NCBI GenBank assembly: GCA_965263165.1
Contig: OZ253584.1
Span: 186,001-250,000, forward strand
DNA from: SAR202-VII-2 sp965263165
GTDB taxonomy: Bacteria; Chloroflexota; Dehalococcoidia; Lucifugimonadales; SAR202-VII-2
DNA length: 64,000 nt
Direction: 5' to 3'
Shown: one piece after another, positions 41,921 to 50,590 of the stretch
Numbering within the stretch: the first letter of the stretch is position 1
Layout: each line of letters begins with the position of its first letter
Program-made: the position numbers and the translations under genes
Notes under the pieces: model-generated
What the model saw: the letters and a program-made list of their open reading frames with translations, nothing else
Told to the model about the DNA's origin: nothing
Database searches by the model: none

Positions 41921-42676
41921 ATGCCCCGCCAACTCACCACCATCGCCATTGAGGGTTTGCCCGAAATCCAAGCGGGCGACGCACTCGCGGAGATGATCGT
42001 CCGGGCCGCTGAAGACCAAGACACTCCCCTTAGCGATGGCGATGTCGTTGTCGTAGCCCAGAAGGCTGTCTCCAAGGCGGAAGGCAGAGTGGTCAGGCTG
42101 GAAGACGTGGCGCCGTCCTCATTCGCACGGCAGATAGGGTTACTTCACGACCGCGACCCCCGCCTCATCGAGGCCATCCTCGGCGAGAGCCGCCGCATCG
42201 TCAGAATGGATAGAGGCGTCCTCATCACCGAGACCCACCACGGTTTCGTCTGCGCCAACGCAGGCGTCGACGCCTCCAACCTTCCCGGCGACGGCAACAT
42301 ATGCCTTCTGCCCAAGGACCCCGACGCCTCGGCGCAGGGCATTCGGGCCAGCGTCCGCCACCTCACCGGCGCCCAAGTGGCCGTCATCGTCGCCGACACC
42401 TTTGGCCGGCCTTGGCGCGAGGGGACCACGGACGTCGCCATAGGCGTGGCCGGGTTCTCCCCGCTCAAGGACTACCGAGGCGCTCCCGACGCCTACGGCC
42501 ACCTGCTCAGGGTAACCGTCGTTGCCGTAGCCGATGAGTTGGCCGGCGCCGCCGACCTCGTTCGAGCCAAGGCATCGGGCGTCCCCGCGGTCATCGTACG
42601 CGGCCTTGGTTACGAGCCTGCCGAAGACGGCGCCGGACTGCTCGTCCGCGCCGCCGACACCGATCTCTTCCGCTAA
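41921..42676 (+). CDS. cofE: Coenzyme F420:L-glutamate ligase
   Basis: A 251-residue enzyme that adds glutamate to F420-0 using GTP. Recognised by VVVAQKAVSKAEGR, VLITETHHGFVCANAGVDAS, VAVIVADTFGRPWREGTTDV and AIGVAGFSPLKDYRG, the family core with metal- and GTP-binding residues. Length matches stand-alone CofE (FbiB has an extra domain, absent here). No ribosome site precedes the ATG, which fits the leaderless promoter. It implies F420-dependent oxidoreductases in this organism. A terminator follows; the gene is divergent from the Cys-cluster protein. Confidence 0.93.
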   Translation: MPRQLTTIAIEGLPEIQAGDALAEMIVRAAEDQDTPLSDGDVVVVAQKAVSKAEGRVVRLEDVAPSSFARQIGLLHDRDPRLIEAILGESRRIVRMDRGVLITETHHGFVCANAGVDASNLPGDGNICLLPKDPDASAQGIRASVRHLTGAQVAVIVADTFGRPWREGTTDVAIGVAGFSPLKDYRGAPDAYGHLLRVTVVAVADELAGAADLVRAKASGVPAVIVRGLGYEPAEDGAGLLVRAADTDLFR

Positions 42677-42702
42677 CACCGCCCCCATCCCCAAACAGTA
42701 AA

Positions 42703-42728
42703 AGCGGGCCCTCCAAGGAGGGCCCGCT
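42703..42728 (+). terminator. cofE terminator
   Basis: AGCGGGCCCTCC and GGAGGGCCCGCT pair around AA, followed by GTCTTTC. Confidence 0.75.
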
Positions 42729-42772
42729 GTCTTTCATCGCCGAATTACGGGGTCGCCCCGCTCAGGAAGGGA

Positions 42773-43027
42773 CTACTCGACCTCTCCATCCAAAGCGGCC
42801 CCAATCCCAAGCTGCCTCCCAGTCACTGCCACCGGGGTCTGGTCGTCTTCCCAATACGAACTCTCGATATAGTTCATAAAGCTGCGCCCTTCCCCGCAAA
42901 TGCGGCAGACCCCTGAACTCGTGGGGCCGGACGGAGTCTCTATGACCCAGAAGTGGGGGCAGCGAGGTCCGGTTTCCTCGATGACCTCTAGCTCTTCACC
43001 TACCAGCGCCAGCTCTTTCGTCACCAT
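42773..43027 (-). CDS. Small probable zinc-binding protein
   Basis: An 84-residue protein from ATG 43027 (MVTKELALVGEELEVIEETG); a longer form from a TTG at 43090 adds 21 residues and has no better ribosome site. CPHFWVIE and GVCRICGE supply three Cys and one His in a zinc-knuckle arrangement, followed by RSFMNYIESSYWEDD. Similar short Cys-His proteins are found in actinobacteria and chloroflexi without known role. It lies alone between cofE and an MFS gene, convergent with cofE. Confidence 0.6.
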   Translation of the reverse strand: MVTKELALVGEELEVIEETGPRCPHFWVIETPSGPTSSGVCRICGEGRSFMNYIESSYWEDDQTPVAVTGRQLGIGAALDGEVE

Positions 43028-43258
43028 CTCAATCACCTGTACCTTGGCTCTATCCCTCGAGGGGAGGATTTGTAGGTCTTGAGTATGCAACGATTTTCGT
43101 AATCTGTCAACCCTTTTTGAGCCCGTCCTTTACCGTTCGCGGCCTGAGAAATCAGAAGGCCTGAGACAACAGCGTGACTGACCCTGGCCGCATCCCACAC
43201 CGCATCAGGAGAGCGCCTTGCGGAGCGCCTCCCGCCCCCGGTAGAGGAAAGCCGGCGT

Positions 43259-44509
43259 CTATCCTGAAGCCGCAGACCTCTGAATACGGGCCTGCCGCGC
43301 CGCGGCCAGCACCAGCAACCCGGCCACTATCGTAATCATCGCCCCCACGCCTCCCAGCGCCGCAAACGCCCAGTCCGTGCTGTAGCGTTCCACCAACCAC
43401 CCCGTCAGCACCCCCGACGTCGCCCCTACGATGAAGAAGGCTAGGAAGAGAAATCCGAAGATGCGACCCTGAATGCTCCTCGGCGTGTAGTCCGCCAGTA
43501 GCGCCGAGTACGAGGGTTGGGCCATGAAGTTGAAGAAGATGAACAGCGCCGCCGCCCCCACCAGGAACACGCCATTGGCAAACGCCGTCAGTAGCAGCGT
43601 CGGGCCCAGCACCGTGGTCAGCACCAGCGTTAGCTTCTCCCGGGGAAACCGCTCCCCCAGATGGCCACCGATGAACTGCCCGAACGACCCAAAGATCAGC
43701 GCCGCCGCCGTCAACGATCCGGCGATGGCCTCCAACTCGAACCCAAAAAACGAGGCGGCCACGTTGTTTTGGATATGCGTGGGCAGGAATATGGCCGTCC
43801 CCCGATAGATGAAGCCGTACATCGTGTTGATGAAGAAGATCAGTCCGATGACCAACAGGAACGGCTTCAGCGACGCCAACCCCTGGCGCCCTCCCGCCGC
43901 CGGAGCGGCCTCCTTTGCCTCCTCCTCCGGTGCCTCCTCCAGCTTCGACGTCGCCAGGATCACCGCCACCAGCAGAAACATCACCCCGAACACGACAAAC
44001 GACGCCCGCCAACTGACGATGGCCGCCAGGCCCCCAGCCACCGCAGGCGCCATCACCGTCCCGATGTTCCCGGACACCCCGTGATACCCCAGCGCTTTGG
44101 CCCGGGCGCTCACCGAGCGCGTGATGAACGCAACGCCCACGGGATGGTACATGCCGGCGGCCAGCCCAAGCGCTGTCATGGTCACCGCCAGCATCAGGGC
44201 GCTCTGAGCAAAGGCCACGACAATGCACATCGCGCCCGACCCGGCCATCGACAGCGCAAGCGTGCGCCGCGATCCCACCACGTCGGCGAGCCATCCCGCC
44301 GGCACTGCCGTGATCCCGTAGCCCACTGCGTATGCAGTGCCAATGCTGCCCAGGACCAGCTCTTCCACGCCGAACGTCAGCCCAACCTGTATCAGGACCG
44401 CGGCGTAAGCCCAGTCCGGCGCGTGGCTCAGGGCGTGGGCCAGCCCCGTGTACCCAATGACCATCCGCTGCTGGCGATTCAGGCGACCGGGCTTCGTTTC
44501 ATTCGCCAA
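43259..44509 (-). CDS. MFS transporter (12 TM)
   Basis: A 416-residue major facilitator with about twelve hydrophobic segments. The loop 2-3 signature is GWLADVVGSRRTLALS (a variant of G-x-x-x-D-R-x-G-R-R), and a central charged loop KLEEAPEEEAKEAAPAAGGR separates the halves. The second half has the matching GGHLGERFPREKL. It would export or import a small organic molecule across the inner membrane with proton coupling; the substrate is unknown. An overlapping frame to 43152 in another phase is a shadow. About 200 bp without features precede it. Confidence 0.85.
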   Translation of the reverse strand: MANETKPGRLNRQQRMVIGYTGLAHALSHAPDWAYAAVLIQVGLTFGVEELVLGSIGTAYAVGYGITAVPAGWLADVVGSRRTLALSMAGSGAMCIVVAFAQSALMLAVTMTALGLAAGMYHPVGVAFITRSVSARAKALGYHGVSGNIGTVMAPAVAGGLAAIVSWRASFVVFGVMFLLVAVILATSKLEEAPEEEAKEAAPAAGGRQGLASLKPFLLVIGLIFFINTMYGFIYRGTAIFLPTHIQNNVAASFFGFELEAIAGSLTAAALIFGSFGQFIGGHLGERFPREKLTLVLTTVLGPTLLLTAFANGVFLVGAAALFIFFNFMAQPSYSALLADYTPRSIQGRIFGFLFLAFFIVGATSGVLTGWLVERYSTDWAFAALGGVGAMITIVAGLLVLAAARQARIQRSAASG

Positions 44510-44709
44510 TCATCCCTCCACTTCCCTCATGTGATGGGCGCGGCGCCGGCGCATCGGGCTTCATTGGGCTCATGCCTTCTTGGAGCCGCCGTCCCAACAA
44601 CCTTTCCTCAGCGAGACGCCCAGCCGACGCGCTCTTTCTAGACGCAGTTCTTGTCGTAGAACTCTGCAAGCGTCGTTTGGCTCTACCGGAGGCGAGTCAA
44701 GGAGGCGCC

Positions 44710-44808
44710 ATGATAATGACAACAGCGGCACACCCCATCACCCGGACCGAGCTTCGGACAGAGCTGCAACGGCTGCGAGACGAGTTCGGGCAACACTACG
44801 CCGCCTAA
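44710..44808 (+). CDS. Small ORF (32 aa) with strong ribosome site
   Basis: MIMTTAAHPITRTELRTELQ continues to a short helix RLRDEFGQHYAA and a TAA. AAGGAGG sits at ideal distance before the ATG, which is the main support. The protein would be a single charged helix. It lies in an otherwise empty 360-bp gap between the divergent MFS gene and the convergent HMA gene. Could be a leader or regulatory peptide; no family known. Confidence 0.4.
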   Translation: MIMTTAAHPITRTELRTELQRLRDEFGQHYAA

Positions 44809-44872
44809 ACCGGCCTTGCGCGTATGGAATCCCGGCTCACCCACCATGTGGATGGTGTCGCAGACCGTTGTC

Positions 44873-45121
44873 CTAGGGGCCGTCCTCGCCCAGCTCGTCC
44901 GCCCCCTCCGGTGGGTAGCCAAAATTCGCCAACAGCGCCGCCAACCCCTCCTCCTGCGTCATGCCGGGGTCGAATTCCACCCGAAGCGCCTTCAGCGCCA
45001 GGTCACCTTTCACCCCCAGCACACCCCCCACACCGCGCAGCGCATCCTCCACCGTATCCACGCAGCCATCGCAGTGGAGCGCCGGGACTTTGAACACCAC
45101 CGTTCGCTGCGGGCTCGCCAA
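44873..45121 (-). CDS. Heavy-metal-associated (HMA) domain protein
   Basis: An 82-residue ferredoxin-like fold of the copper-chaperone type. VFKVPALHCDGCVDTVEDAL contains the CxxC metal site at about residues 17-20. The spacing and the later GDLALKALRVEFDPG strand are typical, and a short acidic tail replaces the usual end. Probably binds Cu(I) or a similar metal in the cytoplasm. It starts 3 nt after the stop of the upstream gene in a three-gene operon with a Rieske ferredoxin, which points to metal or redox handling. Confidence 0.8.
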   Translation of the reverse strand: MASPQRTVVFKVPALHCDGCVDTVEDALRGVGGVLGVKGDLALKALRVEFDPGMTQEEGLAALLANFGYPPEGADELGEDGP

Positions 45122-45124
45122 GAG

Positions 45125-45502
45125 CTACACCTTCCACAGTTCGTCGAGGCCGGCATACACCTGGTCGAAACGCCGCCTCACCAGCTTGGTCCACGCGCCT
45201 TTCCGGAACGTGACGCCCAGATTGTCGGCCAGACGCACCAGCACCCGCGTGCCGGAGCGGCCCTGCGGATTCATCTCGATGAGCGCGGCAAGGGGCACCC
45301 AGCGCGCCGGTGAAAACGCCCCCCCGATCATCCTCGTCAGGAACCGCGACCCAATCGTGACGATGATCTGACTCTCGGTAGCCGATACGTAGCGGGGGCT
45401 CTGTTGGCTCAGCCACGCGACCACCCGGTTTCGCACCTCGTCGCGCTCCAAGTCCACGTTCCAAGTCCGATCTTCAACGGTGGGGTTAAACAGTAGTTTC
45501 AT
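45125..45502 (-). CDS. Hypothetical protein in Rieske operon (125 aa)
   Basis: MKLLFNPTVEDRTWNVDLER begins a soluble alpha/beta protein with no cysteines and no recognised domain; the middle reads IGGAFSPARWVPLAALIEMN and the C-terminal helix FDQVYAGLDELWKV. It lies between the Rieske ferredoxin (15 nt gap) and the HMA gene (3 nt gap), so the three are surely co-transcribed. Function unknown. Confidence 0.7.
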   Translation of the reverse strand: MKLLFNPTVEDRTWNVDLERDEVRNRVVAWLSQQSPRYVSATESQIIVTIGSRFLTRMIGGAFSPARWVPLAALIEMNPQGRSGTRVLVRLADNLGVTFRKGAWTKLVRRRFDQVYAGLDELWKV

Positions 45503-45517
45503 GGTGTTCGCACACTG

Positions 45518-45832
45518 CTAGGCCGGCGGGCCGACGTAGATGTCCTCGCCTTCAACCCTCACCTGGTACACCTTCAGAGGCTCGTCAGCGGGATCCTCGA
45601 GCACCTCCCCGGTCACCGCCGAAAACTCACTGCCGTGGAAGCCGCAGACCACCCGGTCCCCCTCCAGGTCCCCCACCCCAAGCGAAAAGTCAGCATGCGG
45701 GCACTCGTCGCTTACCGCGTGCACCGTCCCGTCCACGTTCGCCAGAAGCACCTTCTCCTTGCCGAAGTCCACCGTCTTCAACTGCCCCGGCTTGACCTCG
45801 CCAAGCGTCGCCACCTTTCCGAATTCTGACAC
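45518..45832 (-). CDS. Rieske 2Fe-2S ferredoxin
   Basis: A 104-residue soluble Rieske protein. The cluster ligands are in CPHADFSLGVGDLEGDRV and CGFHGSEF (C-x-H and C-x2-H). Length and lack of a membrane anchor match the small ferredoxin components of aromatic-ring oxygenases or nitrite reductase-like small subunits. It could serve the Rieske oxygenase at 57698, though they are 12 kb apart. First gene of the three-gene operon. Start ATG 45832 with GGAGG-like GAGGCGCC upstream. Confidence 0.88.
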   Translation of the reverse strand: MSEFGKVATLGEVKPGQLKTVDFGKEKVLLANVDGTVHAVSDECPHADFSLGVGDLEGDRVVCGFHGSEFSAVTGEVLEDPADEPLKVYQVRVEGEDIYVGPPA

Positions 45833-46014
45833 GGCGCCTCCTCAGTAGACCTTCGGGGCGGCTGCCCCTGATTGTTTTCTCCACCGCCATTCTACTTGCC
45901 CTCTCAGCAGCCGGGCAACGCCAATCCAACACAGCCGTGCGGTATAATGGCGTCGGCGGCGCCAATCGACGCCTCAGCGCCCCCTGAGAAACCCCGGACC
46001 AAGGAGTCGTCTCC

Positions 46015-46785
46015 ATGCAATTCGCCCAATACTTTGCCCACGGAGAGGTCGCCTACGGTGTCGTTGAAAACGGCGCCGTCCACCAGATCACCACCACACC
46101 ATTCGAGGACTACGAAGTTACCGATCACACCCACCCCCTCGACCATGTCGAGCTGCTCTCCCCCATCTATCCGAACAAGGTCTTGGCAATAGCCCTGAAC
46201 TACGTTTCTCACCTCGGCAAGGTCGGCGCCGCCCCCCGCGCCCAGCCCGAGAAGCCCGAGCCATTCTGGAAGAATCCCTCCGCGGTCATCGGCCCCGATG
46301 AAGAGATCATCATTCCCGCAGGCGCCGGCCTCGTCGAGGTCGAGGGCGAACTCGTCGTGGTCATCGGCAAGGAGGGCAAGCACATCCCCAAGTCCGAGGC
46401 CCTCGACTACGTGCTCGGCTATACCTGCGGCATCGATGTCAGCGCCAGGGTCTGGCAGAAGGGCGACATCCAATGGTGGCGGGCCAAGGGCAGCGACACC
46501 TTCGCTCCCCTCGGACCGTTCATCACCACCGGCCTCGACCCCTCCAACCTGCACCTGATAACGCGGGTCAACGGCGAGGTCAAACAGGAAGGCCCCACCT
46601 CCGATCTCATCTTCGACGTGCCGACCATCATCAGCTTCATCAGCGAGGTGGTCACGTTGGAAGCGGGAGACGTGATCTACACCGGGACCCCCGGCATCCC
46701 TCCTCCCATCGAGCCCGGCGATGTCGCGGAGGTGGAAATATCAGACATCGGTGTGCTCAGGAACCCTGTCGTCGCCCAGGAGTAG
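46015..46785 (+). CDS. Fumarylacetoacetate hydrolase-family protein
   Basis: A 256-residue FAH-superfamily enzyme. The metal-binding acidic cluster is in VEVEGELVVVIGKEGKHIPK, followed by YTCGIDVSARVWQ and KGSDTFAPLGPFI; GDVIYTGTPGIPPPIEPGD closes the C-terminal domain. Members cleave C-C bonds or decarboxylate and hydrate beta-keto acids late in aromatic or amino-acid breakdown. TATAAT at 45943-45948 is a likely -10. The start ATG follows AAGGAG. Consistent with the aromatic-acid genes nearby, but the substrate is not defined. Confidence 0.9.
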   Translation: MQFAQYFAHGEVAYGVVENGAVHQITTTPFEDYEVTDHTHPLDHVELLSPIYPNKVLAIALNYVSHLGKVGAAPRAQPEKPEPFWKNPSAVIGPDEEIIIPAGAGLVEVEGELVVVIGKEGKHIPKSEALDYVLGYTCGIDVSARVWQKGDIQWWRAKGSDTFAPLGPFITTGLDPSNLHLITRVNGEVKQEGPTSDLIFDVPTIISFISEVVTLEAGDVIYTGTPGIPPPIEPGDVAEVEISDIGVLRNPVVAQE

Positions 46786-46837
46786 CGGGCCGGGCGACTT
46801 CCGCGGACGATGGACCTGTTGGCTAGGTGGGAGGCTG

Positions 46838-47050
46838 CTAGCGCAGCAGGTCGATGAGGTCGGCGGGAGAAACGCCGGCGTCGCGGATGAGCCGGCGCAG
46901 CAGTCCCCGGCCTAGCTCCCTGGCGCGGGACAGAGAGTGCGCCCCTGTTGGGGCGCCCCGGAATCATGTGGCTGCCTTCCATGCGGTCCATCTCGTATCC
47001 AATCTTCCGGAGCGCCCGCGCCAACTGATCTCCGGAGATGACCGGGAGAG
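46838..47050 (-). pseudogene. hicA: HicA-like toxin remnant, frameshifted
   Basis: Reading leftward: VISGDQLARALRKIGYEMDR with MEGSHMI is the HicA mRNA-interferase core (helix, then G-S-H with the catalytic His). The frame then shifts near 46920 and continues ARELGRGLLRRLIRDAGVSP with ADLIDLLR and a stop at 46840-46838, the normal HicA end. No start codon is clear and no HicB antitoxin gene is adjacent. It follows the MFS gene on the same strand. A dead toxin-antitoxin relic is most likely; a sequencing indel is possible. Confidence 0.65.
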
Positions 47051-47087
47051 AAAAGCAGCCGTCAGCCGGCCTCTGAGGGCAAAGGAC

Positions 47088-48548
47088 CTACGCCCCGCCC
47101 GTCCTCCGGCCCCTCATCGCCGTCACCGCCACTCCAACGAATGAGATCGCCGCCGCCGCCATCATCACGTCCCCAAACGCTCCGCCCACTGCCCCCGTGC
47201 TCAGGGCGCTTCCCGTAAGGCCCTCGGCCGCCAACCTCCCCTCCCACGTCGCTTCCCGCAGCACGTAGATCGCCCCGCCCAGGGTTATGCCCATCGACAG
47301 CGACACCTGCCTGCCTATCGTGAACGACGCCGTGGCCGCGCTCAGACGCTCCCTCGGCACGCTTCCCATGATGTCGCTCGTGTTCGGCGTCTCGAAAATC
47401 GACGAGCCGATGCCCGCCACCGCCAGACCCACAACGATCAGCCACAATGACGTGTCCACGTCCATGAAACCCAGGAATAGGAACCCCAACCCCATGATGC
47501 TCATGCCGGTGATGGTCGGCCACCGGGTCCCAATTCGGTCTGAAACGACCCCAATCGCCGGCGAAACGAACACGCGGAATATCTGGAACGACACCAGCAC
47601 CAGCCCCGCCTTCGCCGCCGTCAACCCAACGCCGTCCAACAGGAAGTAAGCCCCCATGAAGATCACAAACCCCTGGGGTATGAAGTGAAAGAACAGGGAG
47701 GCAGTCGCAATCGCGAAGATGCGGTTCTTGAACACATTCACGTCCAGCACCGGACGCTCCACCCGCCGCTCCACCAACACCAGGACAAGCCCCAGCACCG
47801 GCGCCAAGCCTCCCATGATCCACACAATCGGCTCGCCAATGCCGAGCCGACCCGCCAGGTTGATCGCCAACAGCAGGCTGGCCGCAACCCCAGCCAACAC
47901 GAACGGCCCAAAGTAGTCCACCCGCACCCTACCCGGTGACCGCCGGTCCGATGGCACGATGAATATCGTCATCAGCACCAGCAACGCCGTGGGCGCCGCA
48001 CGGGTCCAGAACAGCGCCCGCCAGTCGAAGATGTCGAGGAAAACCCCGCCAAGCCAGGGCCCTAGTCCCAGCCCCAACCCAACCGGCGCGCTCATGATCC
48101 CCACCACCTTCCCCCGCTCCTCCGGCGGGAAGAGCGCCGTTCCCAGGGCCATGCCGCTCGCCAGGGCCATCGACCCGCCAATCGCCTGAATCACCCGGAT
48201 CACAATGAGCACGCCCAGGTCCGGCGAGAAGAAGGGCAGGGCCAAACACACCGCATAGATGCTGAACCCGATAACGTACAGCCGCTTCCGCCCAAACACG
48301 TCGGCGAACCACGCCGACGTCATCACCAGCGCCACGCTCGTCAGCCAGAACGCGTTCTGAATCCATACGACCATCGACGGCCCCGTGTCGAAGGCGTCCG
48401 CCATCACCGGGAACCCGATCGACACCATCCCGCCGTCCAACGTGAAGAAGAAGTTCCCCAGGGACAGCGTTATCAGCACCACGTACCGGAAAACCGGGCC
48501 GCGTTCTCTGGTCAGCATCCCTTCCGTAGACTCTGGCTCTTTGCTCAC
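47088..48548 (-). CDS. MFS transporter of DHA2 (14-TM) type
   Basis: A 486-residue transporter with about fourteen hydrophobic segments. The motif-A loop is AWFADVFGRKRLYVIG, motif C-like GPWLGGVFLDI follows TM5, and VVSDRIGTRWPTI is the second-half loop. DHA2 proteins export drugs or hydrophobic compounds using the proton gradient. Substrate unknown. The start ATG 48548 has GTGAGC context with no strong ribosome site visible. It is upstream of the HicA remnant and downstream of the mocA-xdhC pair on the same strand, 148 bp apart. Confidence 0.87.
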   Translation of the reverse strand: MSKEPESTEGMLTRERGPVFRYVVLITLSLGNFFFTLDGGMVSIGFPVMADAFDTGPSMVVWIQNAFWLTSVALVMTSAWFADVFGRKRLYVIGFSIYAVCLALPFFSPDLGVLIVIRVIQAIGGSMALASGMALGTALFPPEERGKVVGIMSAPVGLGLGLGPWLGGVFLDIFDWRALFWTRAAPTALLVLMTIFIVPSDRRSPGRVRVDYFGPFVLAGVAASLLLAINLAGRLGIGEPIVWIMGGLAPVLGLVLVLVERRVERPVLDVNVFKNRIFAIATASLFFHFIPQGFVIFMGAYFLLDGVGLTAAKAGLVLVSFQIFRVFVSPAIGVVSDRIGTRWPTITGMSIMGLGFLFLGFMDVDTSLWLIVVGLAVAGIGSSIFETPNTSDIMGSVPRERLSAATASFTIGRQVSLSMGITLGGAIYVLREATWEGRLAAEGLTGSALSTGAVGGAFGDVMMAAAAISFVGVAVTAMRGRRTGGA

Positions 48549-48696
48549 GTGGACTCGTCCCCGCCTGTGGATCCCAGCCGCCCCAACGGAAAAAACAACC
48601 GCTGCGCCAAGGGGTCCGGCGCGGGAGAGAAGTCCCCAGCCGTGGCGGCCATGGCTATCTTATCGCTCCAAATGGGGCCAGAGAGAACAACACAGG

Positions 48697-49299
48697 TTAC
48701 GAAGCCTCGGCGCGGGCCTTGGCTCGCTCGTAATCCTCGGGCAGGTCGATGTCAAACAGGGCGTCCCCCGGGAAGCGAAGAACTGCGGCTTCTTCGATGT
48801 GCCGGTTGATGAACCGCTTCGCCCCCTGGTCGCCCTCGCCGCTGGCCAACTCGTCGAAGTAGTCCCGATGCCACAGGTGAGGCGGTGCCATCACCCCGTC
48901 GTAGTCCGACACCACCAGACGAGCTTCACCGCGCTGATAGGCTTCCACCGCTTGCTTCAGCATGTCCACCGTCACGAAGGGCTGGTCCGCCAGCATGAAC
49001 ATCGCCGCGTCCGCATCCTCCGGCATGGCTGCTATGGCCGCCTTGAACGATGTGCTCATCCCCTCTTCGTAGCGCGTGTTGTCCACGATCCGGCATGGCA
49101 GGTCGGCAACGGCTTCCCGCATCTCTTCCGCATCCCGCCCCACCACGATCATCACCGGCGCCAACCCCGCTTCCAGCACCTGACGCACCATGCGATGCGC
49201 CAACGTCTCCCCCGCCAGGGTCAGCAGCAGCTTGTTCCGGCCCATGCGGGACGAAGCGCCGGCGGCAAACACAACCCCTGCAATCTTAGCGGCGGACAT
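48697..49299 (-). CDS. mocA: Molybdenum cofactor nucleotidyltransferase (MocA-like)
   Basis: A 200-residue nucleotidyltransferase: VVFAAGASSRMGRNKLLLTL is the NTP-binding loop, and FMLADQPFVTVDMLKQAV holds the metal-binding Asp region. Such proteins attach CMP to molybdopterin-Mo to make the MCD cofactor used by xanthine-dehydrogenase-family enzymes. It overlaps the upstream xdhC-like gene by 14 bp, the usual pairing, and the molybdenum hydroxylase starting at 63183 is a plausible client. Length is normal. Confidence 0.87.
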   Translation of the reverse strand: MSAAKIAGVVFAAGASSRMGRNKLLLTLAGETLAHRMVRQVLEAGLAPVMIVVGRDAEEMREAVADLPCRIVDNTRYEEGMSTSFKAAIAAMPEDADAAMFMLADQPFVTVDMLKQAVEAYQRGEARLVVSDYDGVMAPPHLWHRDYFDELASGEGDQGAKRFINRHIEEAAVLRFPGDALFDIDLPEDYERAKARAEAS

Positions 49300-50437
49300 G
49301 TATCGAGCTCCTTCGCTCCCGCAGAAATCCGGCGGCCCGGCTGTTCTTCACTGCGATGATCTCCCCCAGCACGCTCAGGGCAACCTGAGCCGCCCCCTCC
49401 GCTCCAACGTCGACTCCCGCCGGGCCGTGGATGCGCTCCCAATCCGCCTCCGAAAGCGGACCCCGCTCCTTCTGCACATCCTCCAGGATCCCCGACCGGC
49501 GCTCCTTGGGACCCAGCATCCCGATGTAGGGCGCCGGCGTCGTCACCACCTGCTCGAAGAACTCCCGGTCGTTCAGGTAGTTGTGCGTCTTCGTCACCAC
49601 GTAGGTTCGCTCGGTGAAGGCGATATGCTCCTTCACCTCGTTGGGAAAGCAGTGCACCAGGTTGTCGGCGGTTGGGAATCGCTCCTCGGTGACATAGGCG
49701 GGCCGGCGGTCGCACACCGTCACCCTGAACCCCATCTCCCCGGCAAACCTCGCCAGCGGCATCGAGTCGTCGTCCGCCCCAAAGATCACTAGCGCCGGAA
49801 GCGGGACAACCGACTGAAAGAACACCTCAGCCTCCTGCGCCCGCCCCTCCCGCCGGAAGCTCAGTGCCACGGCGCGGGACTCCTCCCCATTCAGGTACGC
49901 CCGCGCCTGCTCGTCCGCCGCATCGTCCAGCGCCGCCAACCCAAGGCTCCCCAGCGCGTCCCCATCGGCCTGAAGCAGCCGCTTGCTGCCCGCCGCCAAC
50001 GCCTCGTCGTCCGACGTCAACAGCGTCGCCACGACGAACGTCTCCTCCCTGTCCATCAGGTCAATGGCGTGCTCGATCACCCCCGCGTCCCTGAAATCCG
50101 CCACCGGCTCCAGGAAGGCGTCCACCTCCCCGTCGCAGCCTACGCCCAACCCCATCACGATGTCTTCCATGCCCCCCGTCTCGTAGTGGACCATCCGGGG
50201 CGCCCCCGCCTCCATCACCTGGAAGGCAATCTCCCGAACGTCCGTCTCCAGACATCCGCCGCTGATTGCCCCGTTCATCTCTCCTTCCTGCCCAATGAGC
50301 AGCTTCGCTCCCTCGCGGCGGTATGCCGACCGCCGTATGCGGATCACCGTGGAAAGCGCGGCCTTCCTATTGGCCCTCCGCGCCTCGCGCAGCAGCTTCC
50401 ATACGTCGTAGGTTTCCTTGATTTCGGCTTCACTCAC
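49286..50437 (-). CDS. xdhC: XdhC/CoxI-family molybdenum enzyme maturation factor
   Basis: A 383-residue protein that binds sulfurated Mo cofactor and inserts it into xanthine-dehydrogenase-type enzymes. The XdhC/CoxI part has IGQEGEMNGAISGGCLETDV near residue 50; the C-terminal Rossmann domain has LVIFGADDDSMPLARFAGEM and YIGMLGPKERR. GTG 50437 follows GGAGGG and is preferred over the longer frame to 50539, which would overlap the divergent promoter region. The usual GAGHDA of the NAD loop is GADDDS here. Forms an operon with mocA. Confidence 0.87.
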   Translation of the reverse strand: MSEAEIKETYDVWKLLREARRANRKAALSTVIRIRRSAYRREGAKLLIGQEGEMNGAISGGCLETDVREIAFQVMEAGAPRMVHYETGGMEDIVMGLGVGCDGEVDAFLEPVADFRDAGVIEHAIDLMDREETFVVATLLTSDDEALAAGSKRLLQADGDALGSLGLAALDDAADEQARAYLNGEESRAVALSFRREGRAQEAEVFFQSVVPLPALVIFGADDDSMPLARFAGEMGFRVTVCDRRPAYVTEERFPTADNLVHCFPNEVKEHIAFTERTYVVTKTHNYLNDREFFEQVVTTPAPYIGMLGPKERRSGILEDVQKERGPLSEADWERIHGPAGVDVGAEGAAQVALSVLGEIIAVKNSRAAGFLRERRSSIHVRR

Positions 50438-50590
50438 GACACCCTCCGAAGCGGGGAATTTGCGCCCCTCACCGCCTGGGCGCCCAGACGTTTCCCGCGT
50501 CCTCAGCCGCGGCCCTAGTCTAGCACAGGCGTCCCCCAACCGCCTCTGATGCTATAATCAAGGCCATTACCGGCGCTGGGCCATTGGACT

